From contig JAVTVJ010000542.1 of the NCBI GenBank assembly GCA_034509425.1, forward strand, positions 744,001-808,000: a stretch of DNA of 64,000 nucleotides, in the 5' to 3' direction. The notes below the pieces were generated by a model. That model was not told the origin of the DNA and ran no database searches. It saw only the letters and a program-made list of their open reading frames with translations. The position numbers were made by a program, and so were the translations under genes. Below, piece by piece: positions 22,881 through 34,480 of the stretch (its first letter is position 1; the number at the start of each line of letters is the position of its first letter). This DNA comes from Eopsaltria australis (Eukaryota > Chordata > Aves > Passeriformes > Petroicidae).

Positions 22881-25285
22881 ATCTGTTTTAGAAATTACTT
22901 TATTGCACTAAAAAGAGGAAATCATCTGTAAACAAACATTCCATTCAGGTATTAATATATTTTTCACTCCAAAAATACATCATTAAATCCAGCCACAGAA
23001 ATATTAAAGCAGGAACAATAGAAAATAGCTCCAGCAGTGGAGAGACCCATCCAAGCAACAGCCCCGGCTCCCACACCACCAGCCCAGCACAGAGCAGGGC
23101 TCACAGCAGCTCATCCCGGGGCTCACTGCATGGCCACACACCCAACTCCAGCGACACAACCCTGGGACAGGCTGGGGTGGGGCAGGACGAGAGCCCCAGG
23201 CCCTTGGATCTCCCCCTGGGGTAAACCTCAACCCAAGGAGCGGCCCGGGGTTCTGTTCTCAGCATCCTCCTCCCTCAAACCCAAAGGCACATGGCTCTTC
23301 TGCGGGGAATGTGTCACCCCTCAAACCTCTCAGAGCATCAAAGTCTTTGTCCCAGCTCCCGTTCCCCCTCCTCTTGCAGCTTGTCCCCCCCTGCTCCAGC
23401 AGCACCTCGGTCCCCCCAGCCCCTTGCAGGCGCAGCACCCCAGGGAGCACAGGGTGCGGGGGCTGCCAAGCAGGAGCCAGCTGGGCAGGGTCCCCTTCCT
23501 GCCCCAGACCTCCTCAGGGGCAGGATGTTCACCCCACACCCAGGGATGTGGTGCCTCTCCCTATCCCCCCTCTCCCCAGAGTCCCCATCTGCCCCTAGGA
23601 TGAGCCTGGGCACTTGGGGGCCGGGGAGCATCCCTGGTGTTGGCTCCTGGGGGAGCACAGGGAAGCCTCAGGTGGGAAACTCCCTGTGAAGGACGGACAT
23701 GTCAGCTCCTTATGTCCTGCATGGTTTGTTTTCAACCACAAGCTCGACAAACAGCCACGATCACCCCGAATCCCCCCGACATGCAAACACGGCGCGACCA
23801 GAACTGCGCCTTGAGTACCTGGAACATATTTACAGACAGAAGTAAAACGCTGCGAAAGATCAGCCTCGGATATAAATAGCCAACACTGAGATCTGCCATC
23901 TGCTGCAAAAGGACAAGGAAGGAACATCGACTGCCACCACAGAGGTTAACACAGAGGGGACACATGTGTGCGTGTGTGTCCACGCGTGCTGCAGCAGGCG
24001 GGGACGGGAGCGCTGCAAATCCTGCTCCCTGCACAGAAACATGCAGAGCCCGACACAATGGGTGACACCACACCAAACAACAACACAGAGTGTTTTATCC
24101 ACCCGCAGAAATGCCCCGGTCGGCATCCTCCCCGCTCCCACTGTCCCCAGCCAGTCAGCCAGGGTGACAGAGTAGGATGGGAAGGGTTGGGAGCACCTTG
24201 CTCCCTTCCCAAAGGGAAACTGAGAGCCAGGCCAGTCACTTTGGGAAGCCAGATCCCGTTGGGCACAGGAGTTTGGTGGCCCCACAGGATACACCTCTCC
24301 TGCCCAGTGGGTACAGCCACTTGAAAGATCCTCAGCCCTCACAGGCAAAGGAGGGCAGAGGATTGTGGAGCCTCAGCCTGTCACCCTGCCCAGCCTCACC
24401 TGGGATGGCCCCAGCACTCAGGGAAGGCTACTCCCATCACCTCAGCTTTTGTCAGCAAGCACATCTGCAGGGACACTGCCTGGGACCATCCGTGTGCCCA
24501 GAGCGAGGGATGCCAGCCCCTGGCATCTCCCTCCCGTGGGCAGGGGAAGGGCACAGGCAGCCTCCCGGGTTTGGGCAAACCAAAGCCCCCAAAGCTCCGT
24601 AAGCAGTTTCCCACTGGGGGTCAGCAGTGGGGGACAGTGCTGGGGTGGGCAGGGAGGGCAGCCCGGGAGGCTGCAGGTGTCAGACCAAGCCAACCTTGCA
24701 GCCCTGCAGGGCTGGTACGAGTCCAGGAAAGACTCAAAAGCCACAAACCTGACTCATCCCCCAGGGTGACTGCCCTTGGCCCACTCTTGGGTCACCTCTG
24801 CAGTATTTTCTTTGCAGTTTCCAAGACTAGAAACTTGTCTTTTAAATTAAAGCTGTCACCTGACTACAGGCGCTGGGGCTTGGAGAGGTGGCCGTAAGTG
24901 TGCTACAGAGATTTACCCACCTCCAACCTGCTTGGTGGCAGCTGGAGACCACAGGCAAAGGGAGGGAAGAGTCCAACAGGTGCTTCCATCCTTCCTGGTG
25001 GGGAATGGGCTGGAGGCTCTCCACTTTCTGCTGGGCTGCAGGAGATGCAGCCCCGGGGCAGGAGCAGGGAGGGAGCAGGGCCAGGGGCTGTCGCTGCCAG
25101 CTGGGGTTGGCAGAGCCCCACAGCAGCACCATTCCTGGGGACCCCCACGCTCTGCCACGACCCCGGCCCTCCTCAGGGGGCCCTTCCAAACCCTCCTCGA
25201 GCGGGGCTGGGGGACAGAGCCGGCCTCCCTGCCTCACCCCGGCCCCACAGGTGGGAGGGCTCCCTTTGGGGCTGGTATCAGGTAC
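22881..25285 (-). other. C2CD4C: C2CD4C 3' UTR
   Basis: The sequence downstream of the C2CD4C stop carries no conserved frame. The first minus-strand AATAAA lies at 22899-22904, inside an AT-rich stretch, giving a 3' UTR of about 2.4 kb. Human C2CD4C also has a long 3' UTR in the same exon as the coding region. Confidence 0.6.
22899..22904 (-). terminator. C2CD4C: Poly(A) signal, C2CD4C
   Basis: AATAAA on the minus strand, the first one after the stop codon, in an AT-rich setting typical of a 3' end. Confidence 0.55.
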
Positions 25286-26533
25286 CTACAGGCAGGACAC
25301 GAGGGCGGTGAGTGGCAGCTCCTTCTCCCCCAGCAGCGTGTCCCGCTTAAGGCTGCTGCCCTTGTTGACCACCTTGAGCTTCAGGGACATCTTCCTGGCG
25401 TGGCCGGGCCCCAGCCCATCGAAGAAGAAGTCCTCGTTGAAAACAGGGTTGCGGCTGTTCTTGACAATGGTGCTGCGCTGCTTCTGCAGCTTCCCAGGGT
25501 TGAGGCACAGCGAGACGCAGCAGTTGATGCTGCGCAGGTCGACGAGGGCATCGTAGAGGTCCTCGGCGGAGACGAGGCGCACACGCAGCCGGGCGTTGGA
25601 GGGGTCGTACTCGGCAGCCAGGCGCAGGCTCCCGCCCCGGCTCAGCCGCAGGCTGTGCTCCCGGTCCCGGCCCGCGGGCAGGTCCAGGGGCAGCAGGGCG
25701 GTGGGAGGCTGCGTCCCGGCCGGGGCGCTCCTGGCTCGGCGCTGGGCGCTGGGGCTGGTGTCAGCCGAGCTGTCGTCGGTGGACAGCGAGCTGTTGCGGG
25801 CCACTGAGTGCTTCAGCTTGATGACCTTGGACTGGCTCTCCTGGCTGAAGAGCTTCAGCAGGGAGACGGAGCGGGAGAGCAGCGGGGAGCCGAAGGGTGA
25901 GGACTCGGCTGAGGAGCACGTGTCGCTCTCACCGCCGCTGAAGTAGCGGCCGGGGTGCATGAGGGCTGCGCCGAGGTCAGAGGGTGTCCGGCGGCCGCTG
26001 TCGCCGTTGAGCTTGGCTTTGCGCTGGGCGCTGGGCGAGGTGACGGGCGAGGGGCAGAGGCTGCTGTGCTCGCTGTGGAAGAGCGACTCTTTGCGCCGGG
26101 TGTGGGGGCTCTCCATCAGCGTGGCGAAGCCGTAGGAGGTCTGCGCCTTGGGGACGTAGGGCAGCGACATGGCCGTCTGTGCCTGCGGGTCCACGTTGGT
26201 GCCCTCGGTCCAGTCCTCAGCGGTCTCGATCTGGATGATGTGCCGCCCGGTGGTCCGGGACCGGGAGCGGCTGGACGGGCGGGGGCTGCGCGGGGGCTTG
26301 CGCCCGGCCAGGTCCTGTTCTGACACTGAGGCGCCCAGAGCAGACGCTGCGGGGACCTCGGAGCTCTCAGCCTCGGCGGGTGCCGCGCTCAGCTTGGGCG
26401 GGATGAAAAAGTCGGGGATCTTGTCGGGGGTGAGGACGTTGCTGTAGCGGGAGCCCCGCGAGGACTCCTCCGTCCCCGCGCCCCGGGACCCGCCGTTCTC
26501 CGCCACCCCGCGCAGCCGCTCCAGGAGCCACAT
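25286..26533 (-). CDS. C2CD4C: C2CD4C, C2 calcium-dependent domain-containing protein 4C
   Basis: A 415-residue protein of the C2CD4/NLF family, encoded in one exon. The family's N-terminal signature is intact: MWLLERLRG at 1-9, SNVLTPDKIPDFFIPPKL at about 34-51, then HIIQIETAEDW, MSLPYVPKAQTSYGFA and ESPHTRRKESLFHSEHSS. A serine-rich middle holds GGESDTCSSAESSPFGSPLL. The C-terminal C2 domain (about 270-415) has RLRVRLVSAEDLYDALVDL, RSINCCVSLCLNPGKLQKQR, STIVKNSRNPVFNEDFFF and ends GEKELPLTALVSCL. The start was chosen at MWLL because family homology begins there and a good acceptor (CCCGGCAG) sits four bases upstream. The upstream frame is open but unlike the family, so it is probably an intron. 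The domain lacks several calcium-binding aspartates of classical C2 domains, as in its relatives. Its cellular role is poorly known. Confidence 0.95.
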   Translation of the reverse strand: MWLLERLRGVAENGGSRGAGTEESSRGSRYSNVLTPDKIPDFFIPPKLSAAPAEAESSEVPAASALGASVSEQDLAGRKPPRSPRPSSRSRSRTTGRHIIQIETAEDWTEGTNVDPQAQTAMSLPYVPKAQTSYGFATLMESPHTRRKESLFHSEHSSLCPSPVTSPSAQRKAKLNGDSGRRTPSDLGAALMHPGRYFSGGESDTCSSAESSPFGSPLLSRSVSLLKLFSQESQSKVIKLKHSVARNSSLSTDDSSADTSPSAQRRARSAPAGTQPPTALLPLDLPAGRDREHSLRLSRGGSLRLAAEYDPSNARLRVRLVSAEDLYDALVDLRSINCCVSLCLNPGKLQKQRSTIVKNSRNPVFNEDFFFDGLGPGHARKMSLKLKVVNKGSSLKRDTLLGEKELPLTALVSCL

Positions 26534-26907
26534 GTTGCTGCCGGGTGCGGGGCTGGAAGAGACCCGAGGGGCAACGCTATCACGGGGAGCCGGGCACCGG
26601 CAGAGGCGGGACGAATCCGGAAGCCCCGGGAGCGACGAGCGGCACCGAGAGACCCAGACCCGGCAGGCCGGGGGGACGGGACGAGGACGGGAGGGAACTG
26701 GCCGCGCCGAGGAACACGGGGACCCGCCAGCCCGGGGAGGAGCGCGAAGGAACCGGCCGCGCGGAGCGGGGATCGGGGACCCGGGGGACGGGGACCCGGC
26801 GGCGCCGAGGGATGCGATGGGACGGGTTGGACGCGACGCGACGCCTGGACCGACGGACCGACCGACCGGCGCCGCCGCGAGCGGGACGTTGCCGGGAGCC
26901 GCCGCAC

Positions 26908-26969
26908 CTGGAGTGGAGCCGCCGCCGCCACCGCAGCCCGGGCGGGGCGGACGCGGACGCGCTTTTATA
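26908..26969 (-). promoter_or_regulatory. C2CD4C: C2CD4C core promoter with TATA box and short 5' UTR exon
   Basis: A canonical TATAAAAG is present on the minus strand at 26962-26969 inside a CpG island. Transcription would start near 26935. A donor, CTCCAG then GTGCGG, ends a short noncoding exon at 26908, and the acceptor before the coding exon is at 26538-26539. The exon pair is inferred from splice motifs only. Confidence 0.5.
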
Positions 26970-27099
26970 CGGCGGCGGTGGCGGCGGCGGCTCCGCTCCT
27001 CGTCCGCGCCGCCGCCGTAATCCTCCGAGTGCGGCGCCCCCTCATTTCTGCGCGCCGCTCTTGGCTGGACCGGAACAGGGACCGGGACGGGAACCGGGA

Positions 27100-29530
27100 C
27101 CCGGACCCGGACCGAGCTGGACCGAACCAGGACCGTGAGGCCCCGGGGTGCTGATGCTCGGGAGGTGCGGGACCCCGACTCCGGGACACCCGGCCGTGTG
27201 CTCACGGGAGCGTCGGCTTTGGGATGGGGCCGGGAGTGGGATCGGGACGGCAGCAGCCCCGTTCCACCCCTCCCGCCCCCCCGGTGCCCCCAGTCCGGAG
27301 CGCGGTCGTTCCTCTCTGGGAGCAGCCGCTCCCCACTCGCAGCTCTTCAGCTCAAAGCACTGAATGAAGCCGGCAGCGGCTCGGGGCGAAGGAGTTGCCT
27401 CATTGAGTGGTTTAATATCGCGCTGAGGGAGCTGGGGGGGAGTACCACATGTCACACTCCCCCATATCACACAACCCACCAGCTCCTGAAGCGATGCTGT
27501 GGTGGCTGAGGACACCGGGGCAAAACGTCAGGAGGGTTCACGGAGCATCACCGCAAGCTCCGGTGTTGCGGGGGTCGGGATTTTCAACCGAGCGATCAGG
27601 CCCAGCCTCTGTTCCCCTGGGATTGACAGCCTTGGGGACAGGGATGCACCGAGAGCGACAGTGGCACAAAAGGGTCAAGCGGCTGTTTTTTCCTGGCCGC
27701 TGCCCTGTGATGCGGTCAGGCTGCCGGGGAGCACCATCATTCCGCAGCAGCGCAGGGCTGGGAATGATGGCCAGGAAGAAGAGCCTGGAGTGGTGAGCGC
27801 CTGCCGCGGGGGCTGCTGCGGGAGGCCTCGGCTCCCTCTGCATTCCCACTTGGAGCTAAAAAGAGGAGTAAAAAGAGGCGTCCGGCCCTGCCGAACCAGA
27901 CCGAGGGTTGGGATATCTCAGGGACAGCAGTGGCGAGGGGGACCGCGGTGTCCTGGCTGGACCCTGGGCTCTGCAGGGTGCTGAGCCGGGTCCCGCAGGG
28001 AGGAGAGGGCAGATGGAGCCCGGCGGAGCAGGACGAGGCTCACGGAAGGGGAAGCTGGTGAACAAAAGGCCGATGTTTGCTTTTCCTCCGCCCTGCGAAA
28101 CTGCGGGTAAACAAGGTGCAGAAATGGTTGAATTCCCTTGAGACAACAAAGAGCGCTGGGGCCGAGCCAGGTCTGCCCGCGAGGCTCGGGGTCGGTGCCT
28201 GCAGGGCACGGAGGGGAGCGGCGTGCTGGGAGCTGCCTGGCAGCGGACTGGCAGGGCTGGGGACGCTGGCAGGGGCTGGCAGAGCTGGGGACATAGTTGG
28301 TGGAGCTGGCAGTGTGCTACCACCTGCTGGAAGCTGGGAAGGAGGGAGACCTGCTATGGGAAATTATTTGTGCAAGGAAGCCCTGAATAACCGAACTGGG
28401 CGTGTCTGTGGTCGGCACATATGAGACAGGTGGAGGGACGGGTGGTCAGCGAGATCTCCAAGGTCCTGGGAGAGCAAGGAGGCCATGTCCTCTGCAGCTG
28501 CTCTTCTGTGACTTCCAAACCTTTCCAAAACATCTCAGCTTTCCAGTAACACCTCAGCCTTCACAGGGGCTGAAGGAACACCAAGTCTGGGTCGGGGCAC
28601 AGAGCCCCCATTGGCACCACACACCAGCCCCAACCAAAGTGGTTAATCCCCTAAAACCACCCCCCCGCCAGTCTTTCATCTCTTCAGGGCAGCATCCCCG
28701 GGGCTGCAGGGCCGGGCACCGCCAGCGGGTGAACCACACGGGCTTGGTTCTCTGGCAGAGGAAGAAGAAAGTCGGGGCCCTCACTGCCTTTTCCTGCCTC
28801 TCTATTGAAGGAACAGTGCAATTATCCTTGCAGACGCATCACTCCACGACAAAAAATAGCAGCTGAGATGGAAGCACCACGTCCCCGCGGAATCCAGCTA
28901 TCAATGGAAAATTACGCATTCATTACTGGGCTTTATTTAGGGGCTTATTTTATTCATTGGCTCAGCCGGCACTGGCCAGCCTGGACGCCTTGCCTGGCAG
29001 AGGCCAACCCCAGCGAGGGGCTGAGGGTGCTGGGCTGACCCCGCTCCCCAAGGTGGGTGCTGGCAGCAGCACTGGGCACACGGAGCAGAGCCAGGACAGG
29101 CCACCAGTAGCCAGGACTGGTGCTGGACCCCCCAGCTGGCTGCTGCCCACCTGTAACACAGGAGCCCCACCTGGGGCTCTGGCTCTGCCACATTCACCAG
29201 TGGGTCACAACTTGGCTTGTGCCACTCAGAGCCACCCCAGGAGGCCCAGGGGTGGGTGCCATGTGCTGCTCCAGGTGGAGGCTGGAGGGGAGCCAGCAGG
29301 GCAGGGAGCTGCCAGGTGTGAGGAGAGGCTGTGCAGGGCCAGCCCCAGGTGCCAAAGGCCACCCTGAAGCCAGGGGGACACTGGGTGATCCATGGGGGGT
29401 AGGGTGACCCAGAGGGGCAGAGACAAGTGTGACTGGGCAGAATGGGTTGGCCAAGGTGAGACCAGGCAGGAACTGGTGGTGAAGGAGATCTGTCCCAGCA
29501 CCATGCCCAGGGGTGGCATGAACCACCCGT
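27100..29530. other. Intergenic between C2CD4C and SHC2
   Basis: GC-rich sequence with no supported exon. It includes an AT-rich island at 28810-28965 containing TTTATTTAGGGGCTTATTTT. That island could be a conserved noncoding element or a distal SHC2 poly(A) region, since it holds two minus-strand AATAAA motifs. Confidence 0.4.
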
Positions 29531-30306
29531 GTTCCTTGCTTATTTCCAGGTTTAATTAGAAATGTATTCCAAACAATAAGCCCATGCCCAGCTCTGGACA
29601 CAGGGTAGGGAAAGGGGGGCTGTGTGTGCCATAAAAACCTGCCAAAGCCCCGAGCTGGCCAGGGAGTCCCCACAGGCCATGGGACACCTCGTGAGGCAGT
29701 GCCAGCAGCTCAGCCCTGCCCTGCACCTTCCCACAGCAGCTCCATCCTGGCCCTGGCCTGGGGAGGGCTGCAGGGGCTTGGGGCCACAGGGAGCATCATG
29801 TGGCAGCCACTCCTGGGGAGAATCCAGCTGGAAAGGGATGTCCCCAGCAGGAACATCCAACAGCACCAGCCTCCAAGAGATGGTCGTGTCTGGCCCCACA
29901 GGCAGAGCCGAGCCGGGGGCTACAGCGATGTCCACCAGCCCCCATTCCAGTGCTGGGGCAAGCGGGGGCAGCCCTGCCTGAGACGGCTTCAGGCTCCGTC
30001 CCTCCTGCTGAGGCCACCGAGCAGTTCCCACCCCAACAGTGTTTCACCTGTTTGTGTGGAATTAAACGTCTTTGTGTCCAGCTGGGCAAGGGGCCCCGTG
30101 GAGGTGATGGAGGTAGGCAGCAGCCAGGGAGGGCCTGCGGGGCCAGGGACCACAAGACCTCGCTGGGGAGGAAAATGGGGAGCCTGACCCCAGACCTTAG
30201 AGGCCAGGCACAAACTGGAGAAGGGGCGCACAAAGGGACCCCAGTTTTGCCCTAGGGTGAGTCCAGAGCCAGGGGAGCAGATCGGGGACTCACGTACCCC
30301 CTGGCA
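29531..30306 (-). other. SHC2: SHC2 3' UTR (proximal form)
   Basis: This is noncoding sequence after the SHC2 stop. A minus-strand ATTAAA at 29551-29556 is the first plausible poly(A) signal, giving a 3' UTR of roughly 0.75 kb. Further AATAAA motifs near 28930-28955 would allow a longer form. Confidence 0.45.
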
Positions 30307-33300
30307 TCACTGCTTCCTCTGTACGACCTGGCGGAGGTGCAGCTCGCTCTCCGCCGCCACGATGGGCTGCTCGTTCTGCCGGTGGTGGCTGATGAGGTGG
30401 CTGATGCTCTCAAACAGCACGTCCTTGGTCCTCACCTGGGGCCAGGACACAGCGATCCTCAGCTCAGGAGAGCTGCCTCTCATACAGCATCCAGTTACAC
30501 CACCCTGTGCCTGCCCACACCTCTGCCCCTCATCGCCCACCCCGCGCCCTGCCCCTACCCCGGTCCCAACCGCCCACCCCAGGCCCTGCCCTCACCCCCG
30601 TGCCCTGCCCTCACCACTCCCTCGGGATCCACCAGCAGCAGGTGCTTGGGCTGCCCGCTGTGCATGCCGGTCAGCACGTACTGCCCCGGGTTGGTGAGGC
30701 TGTCCCGCACCAGGAAGTCCCCGTCCATCTGCAGGAGCCTCTCAGCATCCCGCCGGCTCATCTTCCCGTGGTACCAGGGCTCCCGCCGGAGCTGCTCCTC
30801 CGTGGGGGCGACGGGGGCCTTCCGTGTGGGGGGGCTTGGCCACTGGTCCTCGATGGGGGGGCTGGTGCCACCTCCTGCAATGCACTCGTGGAGCTTCAGG
30901 GCATCCTCGAACGGCCCTGTGGGATCCAGGGGTTGTGGGGCATTACCCCTGGGGCACAATGCAGGGCTGGGCTGTGGTGAGGACAGACCCCAGCTCACAG
31001 CCCCCAGCACACTGCAGGGCACTGCTGTGGACTCGGTCAGTGCCAGCACCTCTGGGGCTGTGGCTAGTGACCCAGACAGCTGCTGGCACAGCTTGACCAC
31101 TCCACAGCAGGCTCTGCACCAGCCCCGCCATGCAGTGGCTTACTCATGTCAAAGAGGTCCTTTTTGGGGCTCTCCTCTGCTGCCCCATGAGCCACCAGCT
31201 CTGGCTCCCAGGTGTCCAGGCTCTGCGTGTTCACGTACATGTGCTCCTCGTAGTCCCGTGGCCCCAGGGTGTGGCCGTCTGCCTGCAGGTACCCGTCGCA
31301 GGGCTGGCCTGCGAGGACAGCCATCACCGCTGGCCAGGACTGGGCAGAGTCACGGGGACCCTGCCCAGCTCATGGCTCCCCCCATAGCAGTACCCACCCT
31401 GGCTGTCCAGCTCCCAGGGTGGCCCCAGCTGGCTGCTCGGGTCTCGTCTGGCTGCTAACCCACCCTGGGAAGGGAGACAGTGAGAGCGTTGGGAGGGCCC
31501 TGCCTGGGACCCCCAGAGCAAGGCCAGCAGTGGCTCTGAGGGGCTCACCTGGCTGGGGGGGACGGAGCTGGAGGGCTGAGTGCGGACGTGGCCCAGCGCT
31601 GTGCTGAGGCGGAGCCGGGAGTCAACCAGGCCCCCCGGGGGTGGCTCCTTCCCTGGGATGCTGTTGTAGTAGTCGTGCTCAGCCGCCTCCTCATCCTCCC
31701 CCCAGGCTGACTCCTCTGCAGCCAGCGCCCTGCAGCAGGGATGGGTGAGCTGGGGACGCCCTGCCTGGCTCAGACACCCCCACACCCTGCAGTGACAGGG
31801 GCTCCCAGAGCCACCCCCAGCCAGGGGACATGCCCAGGACAGGGGGTGCAGCAGGGCCCCCCGCCCCCCTACCTCTCTGGGGGTACCACCACCTTGGGGG
31901 GGCTGTGTAGGTACTGCTTGAAGCGCAGCTCAAAGGCCTGTCCCACCGTGCTGATGACGCTCTGTGCCAGCCCCTCGCAGCACTCCAGGATGTGGCAGGC
32001 TGTGGACAGACAGACAGACGGTTTTGAGTGTTTCCCCCACGCTCCCATAGCTGCACCAGGATCACCCTGAGCCACCCCTCGTGCTCTCCATGAGGGATCT
32101 CCTCCTCCAGCCTTCTCCCCCCAGTGCATCCCTCCTCCACAGAGCTCCCAGGCATGGAGGCCGGTGTCACCTCTCTGGTTGATGGGGTCTTTGGCGACGT
32201 AGGCGACGTAGTCCGTGGTGTCCTGCAGACAGAGGGGGAGATCAACACCCATGTCCTGCTGTGTGGGGAGCATGGCTGGAGGTTGGCTCCAGCCCCACAT
32301 CCTGAGCTAGGCCAGGCCACCCAGTGCTTGGCTCAGCCATAGGACAGGCAGTTCCTGTCCCCACCGCCCTGGGGGACCGGGGTGTGAATGACTCACCATG
32401 TCCCCACCAGAGGCGAAGGAGATGGACTGCATGTGGTGGTTGGCGATGATCTGTGTGGGGAATGTGGTCGGGGGGGCATTAGCAAAGGGGCCACTGGCTC
32501 ACAGGCTGGCAGGTGGCAGGACTGTGTGCCCAGGAACGCTCTCACCTGGCGCGTGGTGGGGATCATGAGGTTCAGCCCATCAACGGAGATGTTGACAGCG
32601 ATGCTCATGCCAGCAAAGTGCAGGTTGCTCTTGCCCAGGATGGAGAACAGAGCTTTGTTAGGAGCCTGACAGGGGAGAGGACAGTGGGGGTGACGAAGAC
32701 ACCCAGGACCAGACTTCCTGGGTGAATGAGGAAAGGAGGGGTGCCCCAAGAGGCCCCAGACCCCCAAACTGGGCAGCAATCCTAGTGCCACAGCTTTGGC
32801 TTGTCCCAGGGAAAGACAAGCTGAGTGGAAACTCGCCTTCTTCTTCCAGATGCCTTTTACACCCGGCACTGCCTCGTAGAGTCTGTTGATGGCTTCCCTG
32901 CAATGGACAGACCCCGACCTGGTCACTTCTCCAGATCCCCAGGCCTCCACAGCTGCCTCCCCCCATTGCTCTGTGGGGTCTGGAGGCACGAGCCCCCACA
33001 GCCCCAGGCACTGCAGCGTCCCCGCAGCGCTGCCCCACGTCACAGCCGTGGTACGTAATCCCAGCTGGGGCCACCTCCCTTCTCCTCTTTCCACCATTGA
33101 TCTGCGGCAGTGCCCTTCGTCCATGTCCCTGCGTGCAGGGTGGGTCCTGCAGGGCACGGCTCCCCCTGACCCGTGTCCCTCTCTCCCCACAGGGCCCTGG
33201 GAAGGGGGAGCACCCAGGACCACCGGGGACTTGGGGTGACACTGGGGTGCAGGAGAGTGGGATTGTAGGGCCGTACCTGGTGACCTGGGTCCGGGTGTTG

Positions 33301-34260
33301 AAGTCCAGGGACCTCATGGAGCGCAGCACCTCAATGCACCCCATGTACTGCGGGGAGAAGCGGTCAGAGCAGGCGGCAGAACAGCAACGGAGACGAGAGG
33401 CCAAGTGTCAGGGAGAAGGGCCTTCCACACCAGCTCCGGGGATCACACAGCAGCTTTCTCCCCCCACCCCAAAATGCCCCATCACATGCCCAGACCCCAC
33501 GCTAAGACCCGACAAACTCGTGAGTGTTACAGCTTGTGATGCCTCGTAGGGGCTGACAACGCTGGAGTCCCGAGCTGGGCTCCACGGCCCAGCAAGCCCC
33601 TGGCCACCAACCCCATCACGGAAGCTGCATGTGCCGGGGGCGCTGCTCCGGGCCAGCCGTGGCGGGGGACTGGAGCGAGGGGTCTGCCCGCAGCCGTCGG
33701 GAGGAGCGGCCGGACCCGCCGAGCCCCGCACACGCCTGGGCCCGGGGTCTCCGCGCCCTCCCGCATCGCCGGGCTCCGGCGAGACTTACCCGGACAATGT
33801 AGGAGACGCCGGGCCCCAGCACCCGCTCGTCGGGGTGCAGCCAGCCCTGCGCCGGTTTGCGGATGAAGCTGCCCTTGCGGCTCCACTCGTCCCCGCCGGG
33901 CCGGGCCCCCGCCGGCGCCGCCGCCCCCCGCGCCCGCCCCGCCGCCCCCCGCGCCCGCCCGCCGCCCGGCAGCGCGCAGGGCGCGGCGCAGAGCGGCTCG
34001 CAGGCGCCCAGGACGGCGGCCAGACCCGAGGGCGACTCCGCCGCGGCGGGGGCGTCCCGGGCGGCGCCGGAGGGGCCACGGCCGAGGAAGCCGCTGGAGC
34101 CGGGGAACTTCCACTGCGGCATCCGCGGCAGCAGCGCGCAGAAGGTGGTGCCGTGCTCGGGCTCCTCGCCCGCCGCGGGGCACGGCGCGGGGGCCGGCGA
34201 CGGCATGGGGGCGGTCAGCGGCTCGTCGCGGAAGCGGTCATACTTGGGCTCCGGGAGCAT
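30307..34260 (-). CDS. SHC2: SHC2 (ShcB/Sli), SHC adaptor protein 2
   Basis: Phosphotyrosine adaptor linking receptor kinases to GRB2 and Ras. Twelve coding exons: 33790-34260, 33277-33347, 32837-32897, 32546-32665, 32397-32450, 32171-32222, 31873-31999, 31549-31729, 31398-31464, 31144-31308, 30615-30916, 30307-30435. They join in phase to about 599 residues (human about 582). The CH2 region starts [14 protein letters not shown]. The PTB domain (about 150-325) runs from [20 protein letters not shown] to [15 protein letters not shown]1 carries the GRB2 docking tyrosines EHDYYNS and EHMYVNTQ. The SH2 domain (about 500-599) has [14 protein letters not shown] and the phosphotyrosine pocket GDFLVRDS. 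The acidic [16 protein letters not shown] block precedes SH2. All introns are GT-AG except the one after exon 3, which begins GC. SHC3 is the nearest alternative, but the PTB and CH1 match SHC2. Confidence 0.96.
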
Positions 34261-34480
34261 GCCCGGGGCCGCGCTCCGCTCCGCTGCCGCCGCGCCGGCT
34301 CCCACCCCCCGCCCGCTCCCCCGGGGCCGCGCCGCGCTGATGTCATGGTGCGAGCGCTCCGCCGCCCGCCCGGCCCCGCATCCCCCGCCCCCGGCCCCCC
34401 CGCCGCGCCGGACCCGCGGCCGCCAGAGCATCCCCGTCCCGCCCAGCATCCCCGCCCACCGGAGCATCCCCGCGCACAAC
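33620..34480 (-). promoter_or_regulatory. SHC2: SHC2 CpG island over exon 1
   Basis: Dense CpG sequence covers the first coding exon and the region upstream of its ATG (34258-34260). Minus-strand transcription is expected to start a little above 34260. The plus-strand frame of over 400 codons across it is a composition artefact opposite real SHC2 coding sequence. Confidence 0.6.

Noticed and set aside
26534..27205. N-terminal extension of C2CD4C upstream of MWLL
   Set aside because: Family similarity starts at MWLL, an acceptor lies four bases before it, and the extension is low-complexity promoter and intron sequence.
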